This document shows, in pieces, positions 11,106-22,100 of a stretch of 64,000 nt of DNA. A program made the translations under genes and the position numbers. The stretch lies in the NCBI GenBank assembly GCA_047528255.1, contig CP180024.1:248001-312000 (forward strand), in the 5' to 3' direction. The notes below the pieces were generated by a model that did no database searches, was not told the DNA's origin, and saw only the letters and a list, made by a program, of their open reading frames with translations. This DNA is from G047528255 sp047528255. GTDB lineage: Bacteria > Bacteroidota > Bacteroidia > Flavobacteriales > Blattabacteriaceae. Every line of letters begins with the position of its first letter. Within the stretch, counting starts at the first letter, position 1.

Positions 11106-12335
11106 ATGGATTATTCAACGGTAATTTCCCTCTTCTGCATCCTTATCATCGCTTCCTATCTATTCGACATGGTTTCTCGAAGGACAAAGTTTCCTTCGGT
11201 TATATTATTGATCTTATCAGGTATGGGAATGAAGATATTAGCTGAATCTTTTAACTATGAGATCCCCGAGCCTTTCATGAAAGAGATTTTGCCCAGCTTG
11301 GGTAACATCGGTTTGATTTTAATCGTATTAGAAGGGGCTTTGGAATTGGAAATCACCGCTGAAAAAAGAAAACTGATCCTGCGCAGTTTTCTTGCTGCCT
11401 TGGTAATATTATTGCTTACTTCCGTAGGGATCTCCTATACTTTACAAGCATTCGACAACACGGCATCCTTTTTGACTTGTCTGAGATATGCTATTCCTTT
11501 CGGAGTGATCAGCAGTGCGGTAGCCATACCAAGCGTAGCGTCGCTCGAAGGAGTCAAGAAAGAATTCCTAATTTACGAATCGACTTTTTCAGATATATTG
11601 GGTATCATACTTTTCAATTTCATTTTGAAAAATGATAAGATACAAGTCCAAGCTATCGGAGAGCTCAGTTTGGATATCTTTATAATCTTCGTCGCTTCTA
11701 TCTTGGTTACTTATCTGCTACTTCAGTTAATGAATAAAATCACCCATTACGTAAAATTTTTCCTCATTTTGTCGTTACTTATATTGACGTACCTCATCGG
11801 AAAATATTACCACCTCTCTTCCTTGATCATCATTTTTTTCTTCGGATTGTTCTTGAAAAACACTCATATTTTCATTCCCAATAAACTTAAAAGATTCGTT
11901 CCGCTTGAAAAGGCCAAGGAAGACCTTCATCAATTTTTTCTGCTGACGGCTGAAAGCGCTTTTTTAATTAGAACTTTCTTTTTCCTGTTCTTTGGGTTTT
12001 CTATTGATTTTGAACGACTACAACATCTTGATGCTTATATATACGGTGGAACAATTGTATTGATTATCTATCTAATACGCTTCGTATACTTAGGGCTGAC
12101 TCAAAGAAAAAATCTACTTCCTGAGGCCCTTGTCGCTCCGAGAGGGTTGATCAGCATTCTTTTATTCTTGCAATTCTACGACTATCTAAACGCAAAAAAG
12201 CAACTGCACTTATTGATCATCAAAGAAAACACTCTATTGATAGTCATACTGGGCTCTATGTTGATCATGATGCTGGGCATCGTGAAATTCGGAGGAAAAA
12301 AATCGACATCGTCCCCCCCCCCTCCTATGGATTAA
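11106..12335 (+). CDS. Monovalent cation:proton antiporter (CPA1/NhaP-like)
   Basis: Inner-membrane antiporter predicted to exchange Na+ or K+ for protons for pH and ion balance. The 409-residue protein is hydrophobic throughout, with about a dozen membrane segments. Motifs typical of the Na/H exchanger fold include LILIVLEGALEL in the first half and the ESTFSDILG stretch, whose acidic pair resembles the ion-binding site. Most of the usual long cytoplasmic tail is missing; the protein ends in a proline-rich GGKKSTSSPPPPMD, coded by a C10 run that is a likely slippage site. It stands alone between IS relics. Substrate cannot be told from sequence. Confidence 0.85.
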   Translation: MDYSTVISLFCILIIASYLFDMVSRRTKFPSVILLILSGMGMKILAESFNYEIPEPFMKEILPSLGNIGLILIVLEGALELEITAEKRKLILRSFLAALVILLLTSVGISYTLQAFDNTASFLTCLRYAIPFGVISSAVAIPSVASLEGVKKEFLIYESTFSDILGIILFNFILKNDKIQVQAIGELSLDIFIIFVASILVTYLLLQLMNKITHYVKFFLILSLLILTYLIGKYYHLSSLIIIFFFGLFLKNTHIFIPNKLKRFVPLEKAKEDLHQFFLLTAESAFLIRTFFFLFFGFSIDFERLQHLDAYIYGGTIVLIIYLIRFVYLGLTQRKNLLPEALVAPRGLISILLFLQFYDYLNAKKQLHLLIIKENTLLIVILGSMLIMMLGIVKFGGKKSTSSPPPPMD

Positions 12336-12421
12336 TTTAAAAATGGCTTTTAACTATATTTTCCTTCACAAACAATTTACCGATTGTTAAACCTATAAAA
12401 ATAAAAATCATTGCATTAAGG

Positions 12422-13694
12422 GAGAATGTCACATGAGAGAAAAGGGCTAAAATATTTGTAATATCAATATATTGTTTTGTTTACTTGGGGTAGTAAAATA
12501 AAAAAAATAAGATCTATGCTCAGAAGCACCGCATAAATAAGCTTTAGAGAACTATATCATGGATAGGTTCTACCAGAAGGAGTGAGTTTTTCAAAAGGTT
12601 AAGCACCTTGATCCAGTAGGAAAGGATGGAGAAAGAAATAAGAAAAATATATCAAAAAGAAACGGGAATAAAAAGCAACTTGCTTACAGTGGAATGTCTT
12701 TATTTAAGATAATATTTTTGAGTCATTGGTATGATCTCAGTGATGTAGGAACAGAAGAATTGGTGAAAGAATCCTTGAGATGCATGCGCTTTTGTGGTTT
12801 TCGATTGGAAGATAAGATCCCAGATCATACAACTCTATGCAAATTTCGCAATGAAATAGTAGTTAAAAAGACATATGAGATCTTACTGAAAAAGATCAAT
12901 AAGGAATTAGAAAGGCATCAAGCGATAGTTAAAACAGGAGTGATAGTAGATGCCCGTATTACAGTGAGGCCCTTTGCTCCCAAGGGAGCTCCCTATGTAG
13001 GGTAGGACCGGAAGGAAAAGGGGAAAAAGAAAATCACTCAAAGAAATGAAAGGGTAAAAAAAGAGACTCAATCAAAAGTAGAAGCTCAAGGAAAATAGAT
13101 CAAAAAATCACCTATAACCTCTACTACAAATACAAGAAGCACATAGGGGTGAATAAAAATGGAATGATACTAGCTGTACATAGTGTAGCAGTCAATAGCA
13201 TGATAGTAAAGAGTTAAAGCTATTAATGGCAAAATAGGATATAAGCCCAGAGAAGTATATGCAGACAAAGGTTATTAAGTTCCAGCTGACGTGTTTTACT
13301 TTCATAGTCGAGGTATCAACGACCGTATACAGAAGAAAGGCTATAGGAACCGTTCCTTAAATAGATATATCTATATTATTCAACAAATTAGTGAGTAAAA
13401 CACGATGGGTAGTAGAACGTACTTTTGGCAGTATAAAGAGTTGGTTTGGATCAGGAAAGGCTCGTTACAGAGGATTGGCTTGTGTGCATGCCCAGTATCT
13501 TATGCGAGGTTATGGCTCATAATTTGTATCGTTCCCCTGGTATTATTATGCGCTGTCCATAAAAATAGATATAATTAATTAATTTATAATCAACAGTATT
13601 TCGAATACAATATGAAAAACTAAATCTACATGGGCTCTAACAAGCGATTTAGGATGTCTGAATAAATGTAATCCACCATTAACATAATGGTCTC
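12422..13694 (+). mobile_element. IS5-family relic, near full length
   Basis: Left end GAGAATGTCACATGAG, right end ACATAATGGTCTC. One of the better preserved copies: a 103-codon stretch (12694-13005) keeps HWYDLSDVGTEELV, the DHTTLCKFRNE motif and the first catalytic aspartate in VIVDARIT. The frame breaks soon after. Confidence 0.85.
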
Positions 13695-13976
13695 ATAACG
13701 ATATTCCACTGTAAGGCAGATTGCCTTTTATTGCCTAACCTTTTTGATATATTTTTCTTATTTCTTCTCTATCCCTTTGCAGTGGATCAAGGTTCTTAAC
13801 CTTTTGAAAGCCTTTCTACCTTCTGGTAGAAGGGCCCATATATAGTTCACTAAAGCTTACTTTTTCGGTGTTTTTCAGCATAGATCCGAATCTTTTTTTA
13901 TATTTTATTCCAAATATACGAAACGTATATATTGATTTACAAATATTTTAACCTCCTTCTCTTTTGTAACGTTCTC
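13695..13976 (-). mobile_element. IS5-family relic, inverted 5' part
   Basis: Only the left ~280 bp of the element, in minus orientation, closing with GTAACGTTCTC at 13976. It abuts the right end of the preceding copy at the internal position ...ATATCGTTAT, the same internal point used at 43641/43642. Confidence 0.8.
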
Positions 13977-14040
13977 GAATCGTAATGGAGAGTTTAACGT
14001 TTATGACTATATGTTTTGTTTGTAAAATAATGTACATAGA

Positions 14041-14068
14041 AAAACCCTAATTTTGGGGCCTTTTTTTA
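14041..14068 (-). terminator. Probable glyA terminator
   Basis: Read on the minus strand, GGCCCC-aaaatta-GGG is followed by TTTTT, about 60 nt after the glyA stop. The plus strand also ends in T7, so it could act in both directions. The stem is short. Confidence 0.5.
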
Positions 14069-14129
14069 TATAATGAGTTTTAAACGATCCGGATTTATAA
14101 GTTTTTTTTCATGTGTCGTTTTTCCTTGG

Positions 14130-15419
14130 TTAGAGCTTGAATAGGGGATAAGTTCTCATCAAATTGTTGATTTCTTTTTTGATCGTTTCGATGGTTGAGG
14201 CGTTGTCTTTATTTGTCAAAACCTCATCAATCCAATGAGCAATTTTTTGCATGTCGTTTTCTTTTAAGCCGCGTGTGGTTACGGCTGCCGTTCCCAGACG
14301 AATCCCAGAAGTTATGAAAGGTGATTGATGGTCGAAGGGAATCATGTTTTTATTACAAGTAATATCGGCGCTTTCGAGTATTTTTTCAGCTTCTTTTCCG
14401 GTAATTTTTTTATTATTCAAATCAATCAGCATACAATGGTTATCTGTTCCTCCCGAGATAATTTTGTAGTCTTTTCGGATCAACGCTTGGGCCAATGCTT
14501 GAGAATTGCTCACTACTTGTCGTATGTATTGGTCATATTCTTCAGTGAGAGCTTCTCCGAATGCCACGGCTTTTGCTGCTATGACGTGTTCGAGAGGGCC
14601 TCCTTGCCATCCGGGGAATACGGAGCTATCTATGAGGTGAGATATTTTTTTGAGTGATCCGTTGAGAGATTTGAGTCCCCATGAATTTTCAAAATCTTCT
14701 CCGATCAGAATAAGCCCGCCGCGTGGACCACGCAAGGTCTTGTGCGTAGTGGTGGTCACTACATGACAATGAGGGAAGGGATGGTTGAGGAGGCCTTTGG
14801 CGATCAGACCTGCGGGATGAGCGATATCTGCCATCAATATGGCCCCTACACGGTCGGCTACTTGTCGGAAGTTGCTGTAATCAATATCTCTCGAATAGGC
14901 TGATGCTCCACATATGATTAACTTGGGTTTTTCTTTTTCCGCTAGATCCATCATTTTATCATAATCGATCAGACCTGTTTTCTTGTTCAGGCCATAAAGT
15001 ACGCTGCGATAGATACTCCCCGAAAAGCTCACCGAAGCGCCATGAGTTAAGTGCCCGCCGTGCATCAGATCAAATCCGAGCACAGTGTCTCCCGGTTTGA
15101 GGCAAGCCATATAAATAGCAGCGTTTGCTTGTGACCCTGAATGGGGTTGTACGTTGGCATATGAGGTATTGAACAGTTTTTTTGCCCGGTCGATGGCAAG
15201 TTGTTCTATTTTGTCGATGACTTCGCAACCACCATAGTAACGTTTGTTAGGATAGCCTTCGGCATATTTGTTGGTAAGTATCGACCCCATGGCGTGCATT
15301 ACTTCCGTGCTGACGAAATTTTCTGAAGCGATGAGTTCTATACCCCGTATTTGACGGTCTTTTTCCTCTTCTATCCAATCAAAAACAATGTCTTTTTCAT
15401 GTGTGGTAGTCGTTGTCAT
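14130..15419 (-). CDS. glyA: Serine hydroxymethyltransferase
   Basis: PLP enzyme converting serine and tetrahydrofolate to glycine and methylene-THF. It is the main one-carbon source and links to folA and fmt in this window. Start chosen at 15419 (MTTTTTHEKDIVFDW); upstream in-frame codons look non-coding. Landmarks: ELIASENF near the N-terminus, ANVQPHSGSQAN, DIAHPAGLI, and TTTTHKTLRGPRGG with the Schiff-base lysine. The 429-residue length is normal for the bacterial enzyme. Monocistronic, with a hairpin terminator behind it. Confidence 0.96.
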   Translation of the reverse strand: MTTTTTHEKDIVFDWIEEEKDRQIRGIELIASENFVSTEVMHAMGSILTNKYAEGYPNKRYYGGCEVIDKIEQLAIDRAKKLFNTSYANVQPHSGSQANAAIYMACLKPGDTVLGFDLMHGGHLTHGASVSFSGSIYRSVLYGLNKKTGLIDYDKMMDLAEKEKPKLIICGASAYSRDIDYSNFRQVADRVGAILMADIAHPAGLIAKGLLNHPFPHCHVVTTTTHKTLRGPRGGLILIGEDFENSWGLKSLNGSLKKISHLIDSSVFPGWQGGPLEHVIAAKAVAFGEALTEEYDQYIRQVVSNSQALAQALIRKDYKIISGGTDNHCMLIDLNNKKITGKEAEKILESADITCNKNMIPFDHQSPFITSGIRLGTAAVTTRGLKENDMQKIAHWIDEVLTNKDNASTIETIKKEINNLMRTYPLFKL

Positions 15420-15576
15420 AAATATGAGGCTTTTAGTTTTTAAAAGATAGAGCGATCTTTGCAACTCAGATCAGTTGTCATTTTTTTTTGATGCTGAATA
15501 ATTTTATCCTGATTTTGCGATAAAATTAATTTTTTCATTTTTTTTTTCGTCGATTTTCAGTGACCTTATTTATGAC

Positions 15577-16843
15577 GAGAATGTTGTATGAGAGAAAGAT
15601 ATTAAAATATTTGTAAATCAATACATTGTTTCGTCTCCTTAGACTAGGAAATAAAAAAATTTGGTTCTATGCTTAGAAGACCGATCAAAGTAAGCTTTAG
15701 TGAACTATATATGGATCCTTCTACCAGAAGGAGTGAGTTTTTAGAAAGGTTAAGCACGTGATCCACTGGGAAGGGATGGAAAAAGAAATAAGAAAAATAT
15801 ATCAAAAAGGACAGGAAATAAAAGGCCAACCTGCTTACAGTGGAATATCGTTATTTAAGATGATGCTTTTGAGACACTGGTATGATCTCAATGATGTAGA
15901 AACAGAAAAATTGGTGAAAGAATCTTTGACCTGTATGCGATTTTTTGATTTTCGATTGGAAAAGCAGATCCTAGATCATACGATTCTATGCAGAGTTCGC
16001 AATGAAATAGTAGTAAAAAAGGCATATGAGCCTTACTGAAAAAGATCAATAAGGAATTAAGAAAGCACTCAAGCGATAGTTAAAACAGGAGTGATAGTAT
16101 ATGCCAATATTACAATGAGCCCCTTTGCTTCCAAGGAAGATCCTACCTACGTAGTAGGAGGATCGAAAGGAAGAGGGGAAAAAGCAAATCAATCAAAAAA
16201 GAGAAAGGGTAAAAAAAAGAGACTCAATCAGGAATAGAGATTCAAGGGAAATGGCTCAAGAAATTAGGTAAACTCTACTACAGATACAAAAAGAACATAG
16301 GGGTGCATAAAAATGGAATGATACTAGCAATACATAGTGTAGCAGCCAATGAGCATGATAGTAGAGAGAGCTAAATTCATTAATAAGAAAACTAGGATAT
16401 AACCCCATAGAAATATATGGAGACAAAGGTTACCAAGTGCAAGCCAACATGGCTTACTTTCATAGTCGAGCCATCAAATACCGTATACAGAAGAAAGGTT
16501 ATATGACCTTACCTTAAGGGGATAGCTATATTATTCAACAAATTAGTGAGTAAAAACCGATGGGTAGTAGAACGTGCTTGTGTCAGTATAAAGCGTTGGC
16601 TTGGATCAGGAATGGCTAGTTACAAAGGATTAACTCGTTTGCATGCCCAGCATCTTATAGATGCTATAGCATATAATTTATATCGTGCCTTTGGCATTAT
16701 TATTAGCTGTTCATAAAAATAGATATATTTAATTAATTTATAATCAACAGTATTTAATACAATGTGAAAGACTAAATTCACATCGTCTCTAACGAGGCCC
16801 ATCTAGCAGGCTGAATAAACGTAATCCACCATTAACACAATGC
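15577..16843 (+). mobile_element. IS5-family relic, near full length
   Basis: Left end GAGAATGTTGTATGAG to right end ATTAACACAATG. The piece 15758-16039 keeps the N-terminal domain (YSGISLFKMMLLRHWYDL), then a frameshift. The 3' half keeps the VVER-type region only in broken frame. Confidence 0.85.
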
Positions 16844-16969
16844 GTTCGTTCTATATATAGTTAACTAAACTTAGTTGTTCATAATCTTTTTTTTATTTTC
16901 TGCTCCAGATAGACGAAACAATATATTGATTTACGATTTTTTAATCTCCTTTTCTGATGCAACTATCTC
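16844..16969 (-). mobile_element. IS5-family relic, inverted left-end stub
   Basis: About 125 bp of left end in minus orientation, abutting the right end of the preceding copy and closing at ACTATCTC (16969). It supplies the stop codon of the DHFR gene. Confidence 0.75.
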
Positions 16970-17454
16970 GATTTTTTATAAGTGATGAAGCTGTAGTTAT
17001 ACGGGTTTTTTTCATCTTTGTAATGAAAAACTTCAGGTGATTTTTTCCATTTTTCAAGATCAATCTCCGGGAATGTTACATCTCCGCAGAAGTTATGATG
17101 TACTTTAGTTATCTCTAAAGTATCTACTATATCCAAGGCTTGCCTATATATTTCTCCGCCACCGATGATGAAAACCTTCTCTGTTTGATCTCCGACAGAA
17201 GAAATGGCTTTCCGTAACGAACCGGCGATTTTTATTCCGGGGACTGTATAATCAGTATTTCTTGTGATGATGATATTTTCTCGTTCAGGCAAAGCTTTTC
17301 CAATGGATTCAAAAGTTTTTCGCCCCATAATGACTGCGTGACCTGAAGTCATCTTTTTGAAATGCTTCAAGTCATTGGGTAAATGCCAGATTAAACGGTT
17401 GTTTTTTCCGATGATACCATTTTCAGCTAGAGCGGCGATGAGTATGATTTCCAT
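16963..17454 (-). CDS. folA: Dihydrofolate reductase
   Basis: NADPH-dependent reduction of dihydrofolate to tetrahydrofolate. Start taken at Met 17454 (MEIILIAALAENGIIG), which fits the family's usual N-terminus; an in-frame Met lies seven codons upstream. Seen: AALAENGIIGKNNRLIWHLPNDL (substrate site, aspartate of NDL), VIMGRKTFESIG, the cofactor loop VFIIGGGEIYRQAL, and a C-terminal beta strand ending YNYSFITYKKS. The final Arg and the TAG stop fall in an IS left end (bases 16963-16969), so only the extreme tail is affected. The gene's 5' edge runs into the 3' end of a broken sugar transporter. Confidence 0.95.
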   Translation of the reverse strand: MEIILIAALAENGIIGKNNRLIWHLPNDLKHFKKMTSGHAVIMGRKTFESIGKALPERENIIITRNTDYTVPGIKIAGSLRKAISSVGDQTEKVFIIGGGEIYRQALDIVDTLEITKVHHNFCGDVTFPEIDLEKWKKSPEVFHYKDEKNPYNYSFITYKKSR

Positions 17455-18796
17455 AGACTTTTTGGTACTTGTCATTCGCTTTTTTATATTCGTTGATCCC
17501 GTATAAGAACAAGTAAACGTAGCAAATTACCGGAGTCAAGTAGGAGACTTGTACGTTGGTCATATCGGTCAACTCCCCTTGAATGAGTGGGATGATAGAA
17601 CTATCTACTATACTCATTATCAATAATGAATATCCTATTGGAGTGTCTTTATGAATATCTCTTACGGCCAATCTGAAGATGGTGGGAAACATGATCGAGT
17701 TGAATAGACCAATTCCGATGATTCCCCACGTGGCCAAAGTTGAAGAAGTGAGCGCGCCGATAAACAGAGAAACGATCACCAATAAGGAAAATACAGCCAA
17801 AGTACGGTGAGGACTATTGGATCTAATAAAAAAACTATCCTTCAGAAGGATCAACACCCAGAAATATAGCGTTACTTCAGGGTTGAGGTTGGTAACTCCT
17901 CCTGAATAATAAAACGCTGAGGTGAGCGCTATCAATATCAATCCCAACTTGTTTTTTATCCATTTTTGAGAGAAAAAAAGATCGGAAAAAACGTCTAATC
18001 ATTGCTCCTACCAATAGAGTGAGAGAAAGTGAGAAAATTGACTATGATTAATTTCAGAGATTCCAGAATCTTCTAAAAAAACGATAATCAAACTTCCGAT
18101 GGATACTTCGCCTCTAACATACATAAAAATGGCGATGATGCCATATTTGAGATGCCTATATTTTTTGATTAAGATATAGCTGTAAGCGGTGATCCCTTTC
18201 TCGTCTTTATGACGCAGCTTCGAAAGCTGCGTTATTTTGAGGAATAAGTCTATCAGGAACAATATGAGGCTTATCATCAAATATGGATCTTTTATGCTGT
18301 TGTCAGTTTTCTCCCAATTGATCGGAATCGGAATCCAAAATCAACGTGTTTTCGACCAATGGAGCTATCGTACATCCCAGAGAATTGAAGCCTGGACGAA
18401 ATTGAGTCGTCCAGAGGCTGTTTCAGGTCTCCCCAATAAAGTAACATATGGATTGGATCCGATTTGTAGAAGCGTTATGCCTGAATACGATACGAATAAA
18501 GCTACTAGGAATGATGGATATGAATGCAAAGAGTATGCTGGATAAAATAATAAACTTCCGATAGCTGAAATCAGTAGACCGATTAAGATAATGTTTTTAT
18601 ATCCTATTTTCATAATAAGATTTCCATGGGGGAAATAACAATAGATAGTAGAGGGTTGAACCGACAAAATAGTCCAAAAAGAAACAGAATTGTATAAGAA
18701 TGGATTGAAAATAATTCAGATCGAAGATTGATTTCAACTTTGGAATCAGTATATCGTTCATGCTTGTGATAACGCCACAGGAGAAGAATAGTAGAG
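17423..18796 (-). pseudogene. Decayed sugar MFS transporter (FucP/GluP-like)
   Basis: Reading frames broken over at least four pieces rebuild an MFS sugar:H+ symporter of the FucP/GluP type. The pieces are 18597-18796 (GVITSMNDILIPKLKSIFDLNY, IQFCFFLDYFVGS), 18365-18667 (KIGYKNIILIGLLIS, LLQIGSNPYVTLLG), 18008-18280, and 17423-17947 (GIGLFNSIMFPTIFRLAV, TPVICYVYLFLYG). Such proteins import glucose, galactose or fucose across the inner membrane. The 5' end is cut off by an IS at 18796. Loss of sugar uptake fits a lineage that depends on host metabolites; that is inference. Confidence 0.85.
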
Positions 18797-20053
18797 GAAC
18801 CATTGTGTTAATGGTGGATTACCTTTATTCAGCCCCTATATGAGCTTCGTTAGAGAAAAATGTAGATTTAATCTTTCACATTATATTCGAAATACTATTG
18901 ATTATAAATCAATTAATTGTGTTTATTTTTATGGACAGCGCATAATAATTCCAGAGGAAGGATACAAATTATGCTCCATAGCCTCCATAAGATGCTGGGC
19001 ATGCACACGATCTAATCCTTTGTAACAAGCCTTTCCTGGTACAAACCAGGGATGTATACTACTAAAAGTACATTCTACTACCCATCTGGTTTTACTCACT
19101 AATTATGTTGAATAAGATAGCCATCTCTACTTAAGGGACGGTTCCTATAGGCTTCTTCTGTATACGGTCTTTTATGTCTGACTATGAAAGTCAGACACGT
19201 TGGTTGGCACTTGGTAATCTTTTTCTGAATATACTTCTCTGGGCTTATATCCTAGATTGCTTATTATAACGGCCTTAGCCTTTCTACTATCATGCTCATT
19301 GGCTGCTACGCTATGTAGCAGCTAGTATCATTCCATTTTTATGCCCCCTATATTCTTCTTATATCTGTAGTAGAGTTTACCTGATTTCTTGAGCCATTTT
19401 CCTTGAGTGTCTATTCCTGATTGAGTCTCTTTTTTCACCTTTTCTTTTCTTTTACTGATTTGATTTTGCCCTATTCCTTCCGATCCTCCACTACGTAGGT
19501 AGGAACTCCCTTGTGAAAAAGTGCTTTACTGCTAATACTAGCATCTACTATGACTCCTGTTCCTTATTTATTTTTCTCACTAAGAGCCCATACACCTTTT
19601 TGGCTACTATTTCATTCCGAAATCGGAATAGAGCCGTATAGATATTTGGGTTCTTATTTTCCAATCGGAAACAAAAAAAGCACATGCAGCTCAAGGTTCT
19701 TTCACCAATTCTTCCGTGTCTACATCAGTGAGATCATATCAGTAACTCAAAAGCATCATCTTAAATAATTATATTTCGCTATAGGCAGATTGGTCTTTTA
19801 TTCCCTAGTCTTTTTGATATATTTTTCTTATTTCTTTTTCCATCCACTTCCCAGTAAATCAATGTGTTTAATCTTTTAAAAAAAACAATCCTTCTGGTAG
19901 AACGTTCCATATATAGTTCGCTAAAGCTTATTTACGAGGTACTTCTGATTATAGAATCCGAATTCTATTTTTTATTTCTTATTTCAAGTATATGAAATAA
20001 TATATTTATATTACAAATATTTCCCCTACTCCCTTCTCTCATACAAGATTATC
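18796..20053 (-). mobile_element. IS5-family relic, near full length
   Basis: Right end (GAACCATTGTGTTAATGG, minus sense) at 18796, left end at GATTATC 20053. No transposase stretch over about 70 codons survives. It truncates the 5' end of the sugar transporter pseudogene. Confidence 0.85.
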
Positions 20054-20080
20054 AATTCGTATCATCCGTGTCGTTTTAAA

Positions 20081-21439
20081 TCAAACCTCAGACGCAAATC
20101 TGGTATCCGGCTGAAAATCCTCTAAGAACTTGGTAGTATAATTTCCTTTGAGGAAATTTTCATCATGCATGAGCTGTCTATGGAATGGTATGGTGGTATG
20201 CACGCCCTCTATGATAAACTCGTCTAACGAGCGACTCATTTTGGCAATGGCAGCCTTTCTGCTTCTGGCCGTAGTGATCAGCTTAGCAATCATGGAATCA
20301 TAATAAGGAGGGATGAAGTAACCGGCGTAAGCATGAGTGTCTACACGTACACCTTGACCTCCGGGTATATGCATCTGAGTGATTTTCCCGGCTATGGGAC
20401 GAAAATCTCGATACGGATCTTCGGAGTTGATCCGACATTCTATGGAAAACATCTTAGGATAGTAATGTTTCCCTGAAAGTTTTTCTCCTGCCGCTAGAAG
20501 AATTTGCTCACGGATCAAATCATAGCCGGTAACTTCTTCAGTGATGGGATGCTCGACCTGGATTCGGGTGTTCATTTCCATGAAATAAAAATTCCGATCT
20601 CGATCAACCAAAAACTCTATCGTTCCTACACCTTCATAACCAATAAATTCCACTGCTTTTACGGCTGTTTGACCCATTTTTTCTCTCAAAGCTTGTATCA
20701 AAAAAGGAGAAGGAGTCTCCTCTACCAACTTTTGATTCCGACGTTGAATGGAACAATCTCTTTCAGAAAGATGACAAGCTTTACCATATTGGTCTCCTGC
20801 GATTTGTATTTCTATATGTCGAGGTTCCAATATGAGCTTTTCCATATATATATCTTCTTTTCCGAAAAAAGATTTACTCTCTTGTATGACTATTTTCCAA
20901 GCATTTTTCAAATCCACCTTGTCCCAAACGGCACGCATGCCTTTTCCTCCGCCACCGGAACTAGCCTTGAGCATGACAGGGTAACTGATCTCATCGGCTA
21001 TCCTCTCCGCTTCTTCATAACTCTCAAGCAGACCGTCCGAACCGGGAATACAGAGTACCCCGGCCTTCTTCATGGTTTCTTTTGCTGAATATTTATCTCC
21101 CATGCTTTCTATCTGCTCGGGCAAAGGTCCTATAAATTTGATACCGTGTTTCGCGCACATCGAAGAGAAATAAGCATTTTCGGCTAAAAAACCGTAACCA
21201 GGATGGATAGCATCCGCATTAGTAATCTCCGCAGCGGCAATCAAGTGAGGGATGTTGAGATATGATTGCGTCGGAGCAGCGGCTCCGATACAAACAGCCT
21301 CGTCTGCAAAACGCACGTGAAGACTGTGAACATCTGCCGTAGAATAAACAGCTACGGTCTTGATACCCATCTCCCTAGCCGTACGTATAATGCGCAAAGC
21401 GATTTCACCCCGATTAGCGATCAGTATCTTCTTGAACAT
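20081..21439 (-). CDS. accC: Acetyl-CoA carboxylase, biotin carboxylase subunit
   Basis: ATP-dependent carboxylation of biotin on AccB, the first half of malonyl-CoA formation. Start set at MFKKILIANRGEIALR (21439). Seen: the N-terminal Rossmann motif IANRGEIA, HPGYGFLAENA, the ATP-grasp glycine loop KASSGGGGKGM, and the catalytic EMNTRIQVEHPITEEVTG. About 452 residues, normal. It lies 30 bp behind accB on the same strand, so the two form an operon. The carboxyltransferase subunits are not in the window. Confidence 0.96.
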   Translation of the reverse strand: MFKKILIANRGEIALRIIRTAREMGIKTVAVYSTADVHSLHVRFADEAVCIGAAAPTQSYLNIPHLIAAAEITNADAIHPGYGFLAENAYFSSMCAKHGIKFIGPLPEQIESMGDKYSAKETMKKAGVLCIPGSDGLLESYEEAERIADEISYPVMLKASSGGGGKGMRAVWDKVDLKNAWKIVIQESKSFFGKEDIYMEKLILEPRHIEIQIAGDQYGKACHLSERDCSIQRRNQKLVEETPSPFLIQALREKMGQTAVKAVEFIGYEGVGTIEFLVDRDRNFYFMEMNTRIQVEHPITEEVTGYDLIREQILLAAGEKLSGKHYYPKMFSIECRINSEDPYRDFRPIAGKITQMHIPGGQGVRVDTHAYAGYFIPPYYDSMIAKLITTARSRKAAIAKMSRSLDEFIIEGVHTTIPFHRQLMHDENFLKGNYTTKFLEDFQPDTRFASEV

Positions 21440-21471
21440 TGAAATCTTCTTTTTATTATGAAATGAAGCCA

Positions 21472-21948
21472 TTAAGAAGGATCTACTAAAAACAAAGGTT
21501 GATCATATTCTACTGGGGAAGCGTCTTCTACAAAGATCTTGACGATTTTTCCGGAAATTTCAGCCTCTATGTCATTGAAAAGCTTCATAGCCTCTATTAC
21601 ACAAAGCTTTGCTCCAGGCTCTATCTTATCACCTATTTTTATATAAGGCTCTTTGTCAGGAGCAGGTCTATGATAAAAAGTTCCGATCATAGGCGACCTG
21701 ACAGTGACATATTGCGATTCCAAAATCTCTTCTTCTTGCCTCCATTCCTTAGGATATTCAACAGCAGGAAATACCGTGGCAGGCTGGGATAATTCTGGCA
21801 ATACTTCGACTGAAGGAAACATGGAATTTTGCTCAACAGGAACCTTATTTTTGATGTGAACTTGAGTATCGCCCACTTTGACATCTACCTCGTAAACCCC
21901 AGATTTGGAAACAAACTGAATCAAAGCTTTGATATCTTTTAAATCCAT
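21472..21948 (-). CDS. accB: Acetyl-CoA carboxylase biotin carboxyl carrier protein
   Basis: Carries the biotin arm between biotin carboxylase and carboxyltransferase. Start at MDLKDIKALIQFVSKSG (21948). An N-terminal helical part is followed by a linker and a biotinyl domain with YVTVRSPMIGTFYH and the biotinylation site CVIEAMKLFNDIEAE (lysine of EAMK). 158 residues, normal. In Flavobacteriia fabH usually sits between rpmF and accB; here only about 150 bp with a terminator separate them. Confidence 0.95.
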   Translation of the reverse strand: MDLKDIKALIQFVSKSGVYEVDVKVGDTQVHIKNKVPVEQNSMFPSVEVLPELSQPATVFPAVEYPKEWRQEEEILESQYVTVRSPMIGTFYHRPAPDKEPYIKIGDKIEPGAKLCVIEAMKLFNDIEAEISGKIVKIFVEDASPVEYDQPLFLVDPS

Positions 21949-22046
21949 AATCTTAAATTGTAAATATTTTTGATGTTTGAAATCATGATTTAGCGTACCG
22001 GAAATCAAGAATAAGCCTCTGTTTTACAGAATTTGTCATGTAAATA

Positions 22047-22083
22047 TAAAAAAAGTCCTACTTACCTATTCAAGTAGAACTCT
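22047..22083 (-). terminator. Rho-independent terminator after rpmF
   Basis: On the minus strand, AGTTCTACTT-gaataggt-AAGTAGGACT is followed by T7. It begins about 18 nt after the rpmF stop and separates rpmF from accB. Confidence 0.85.
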
Positions 22084-22100
22084 GATTTAGATCCTTTATA

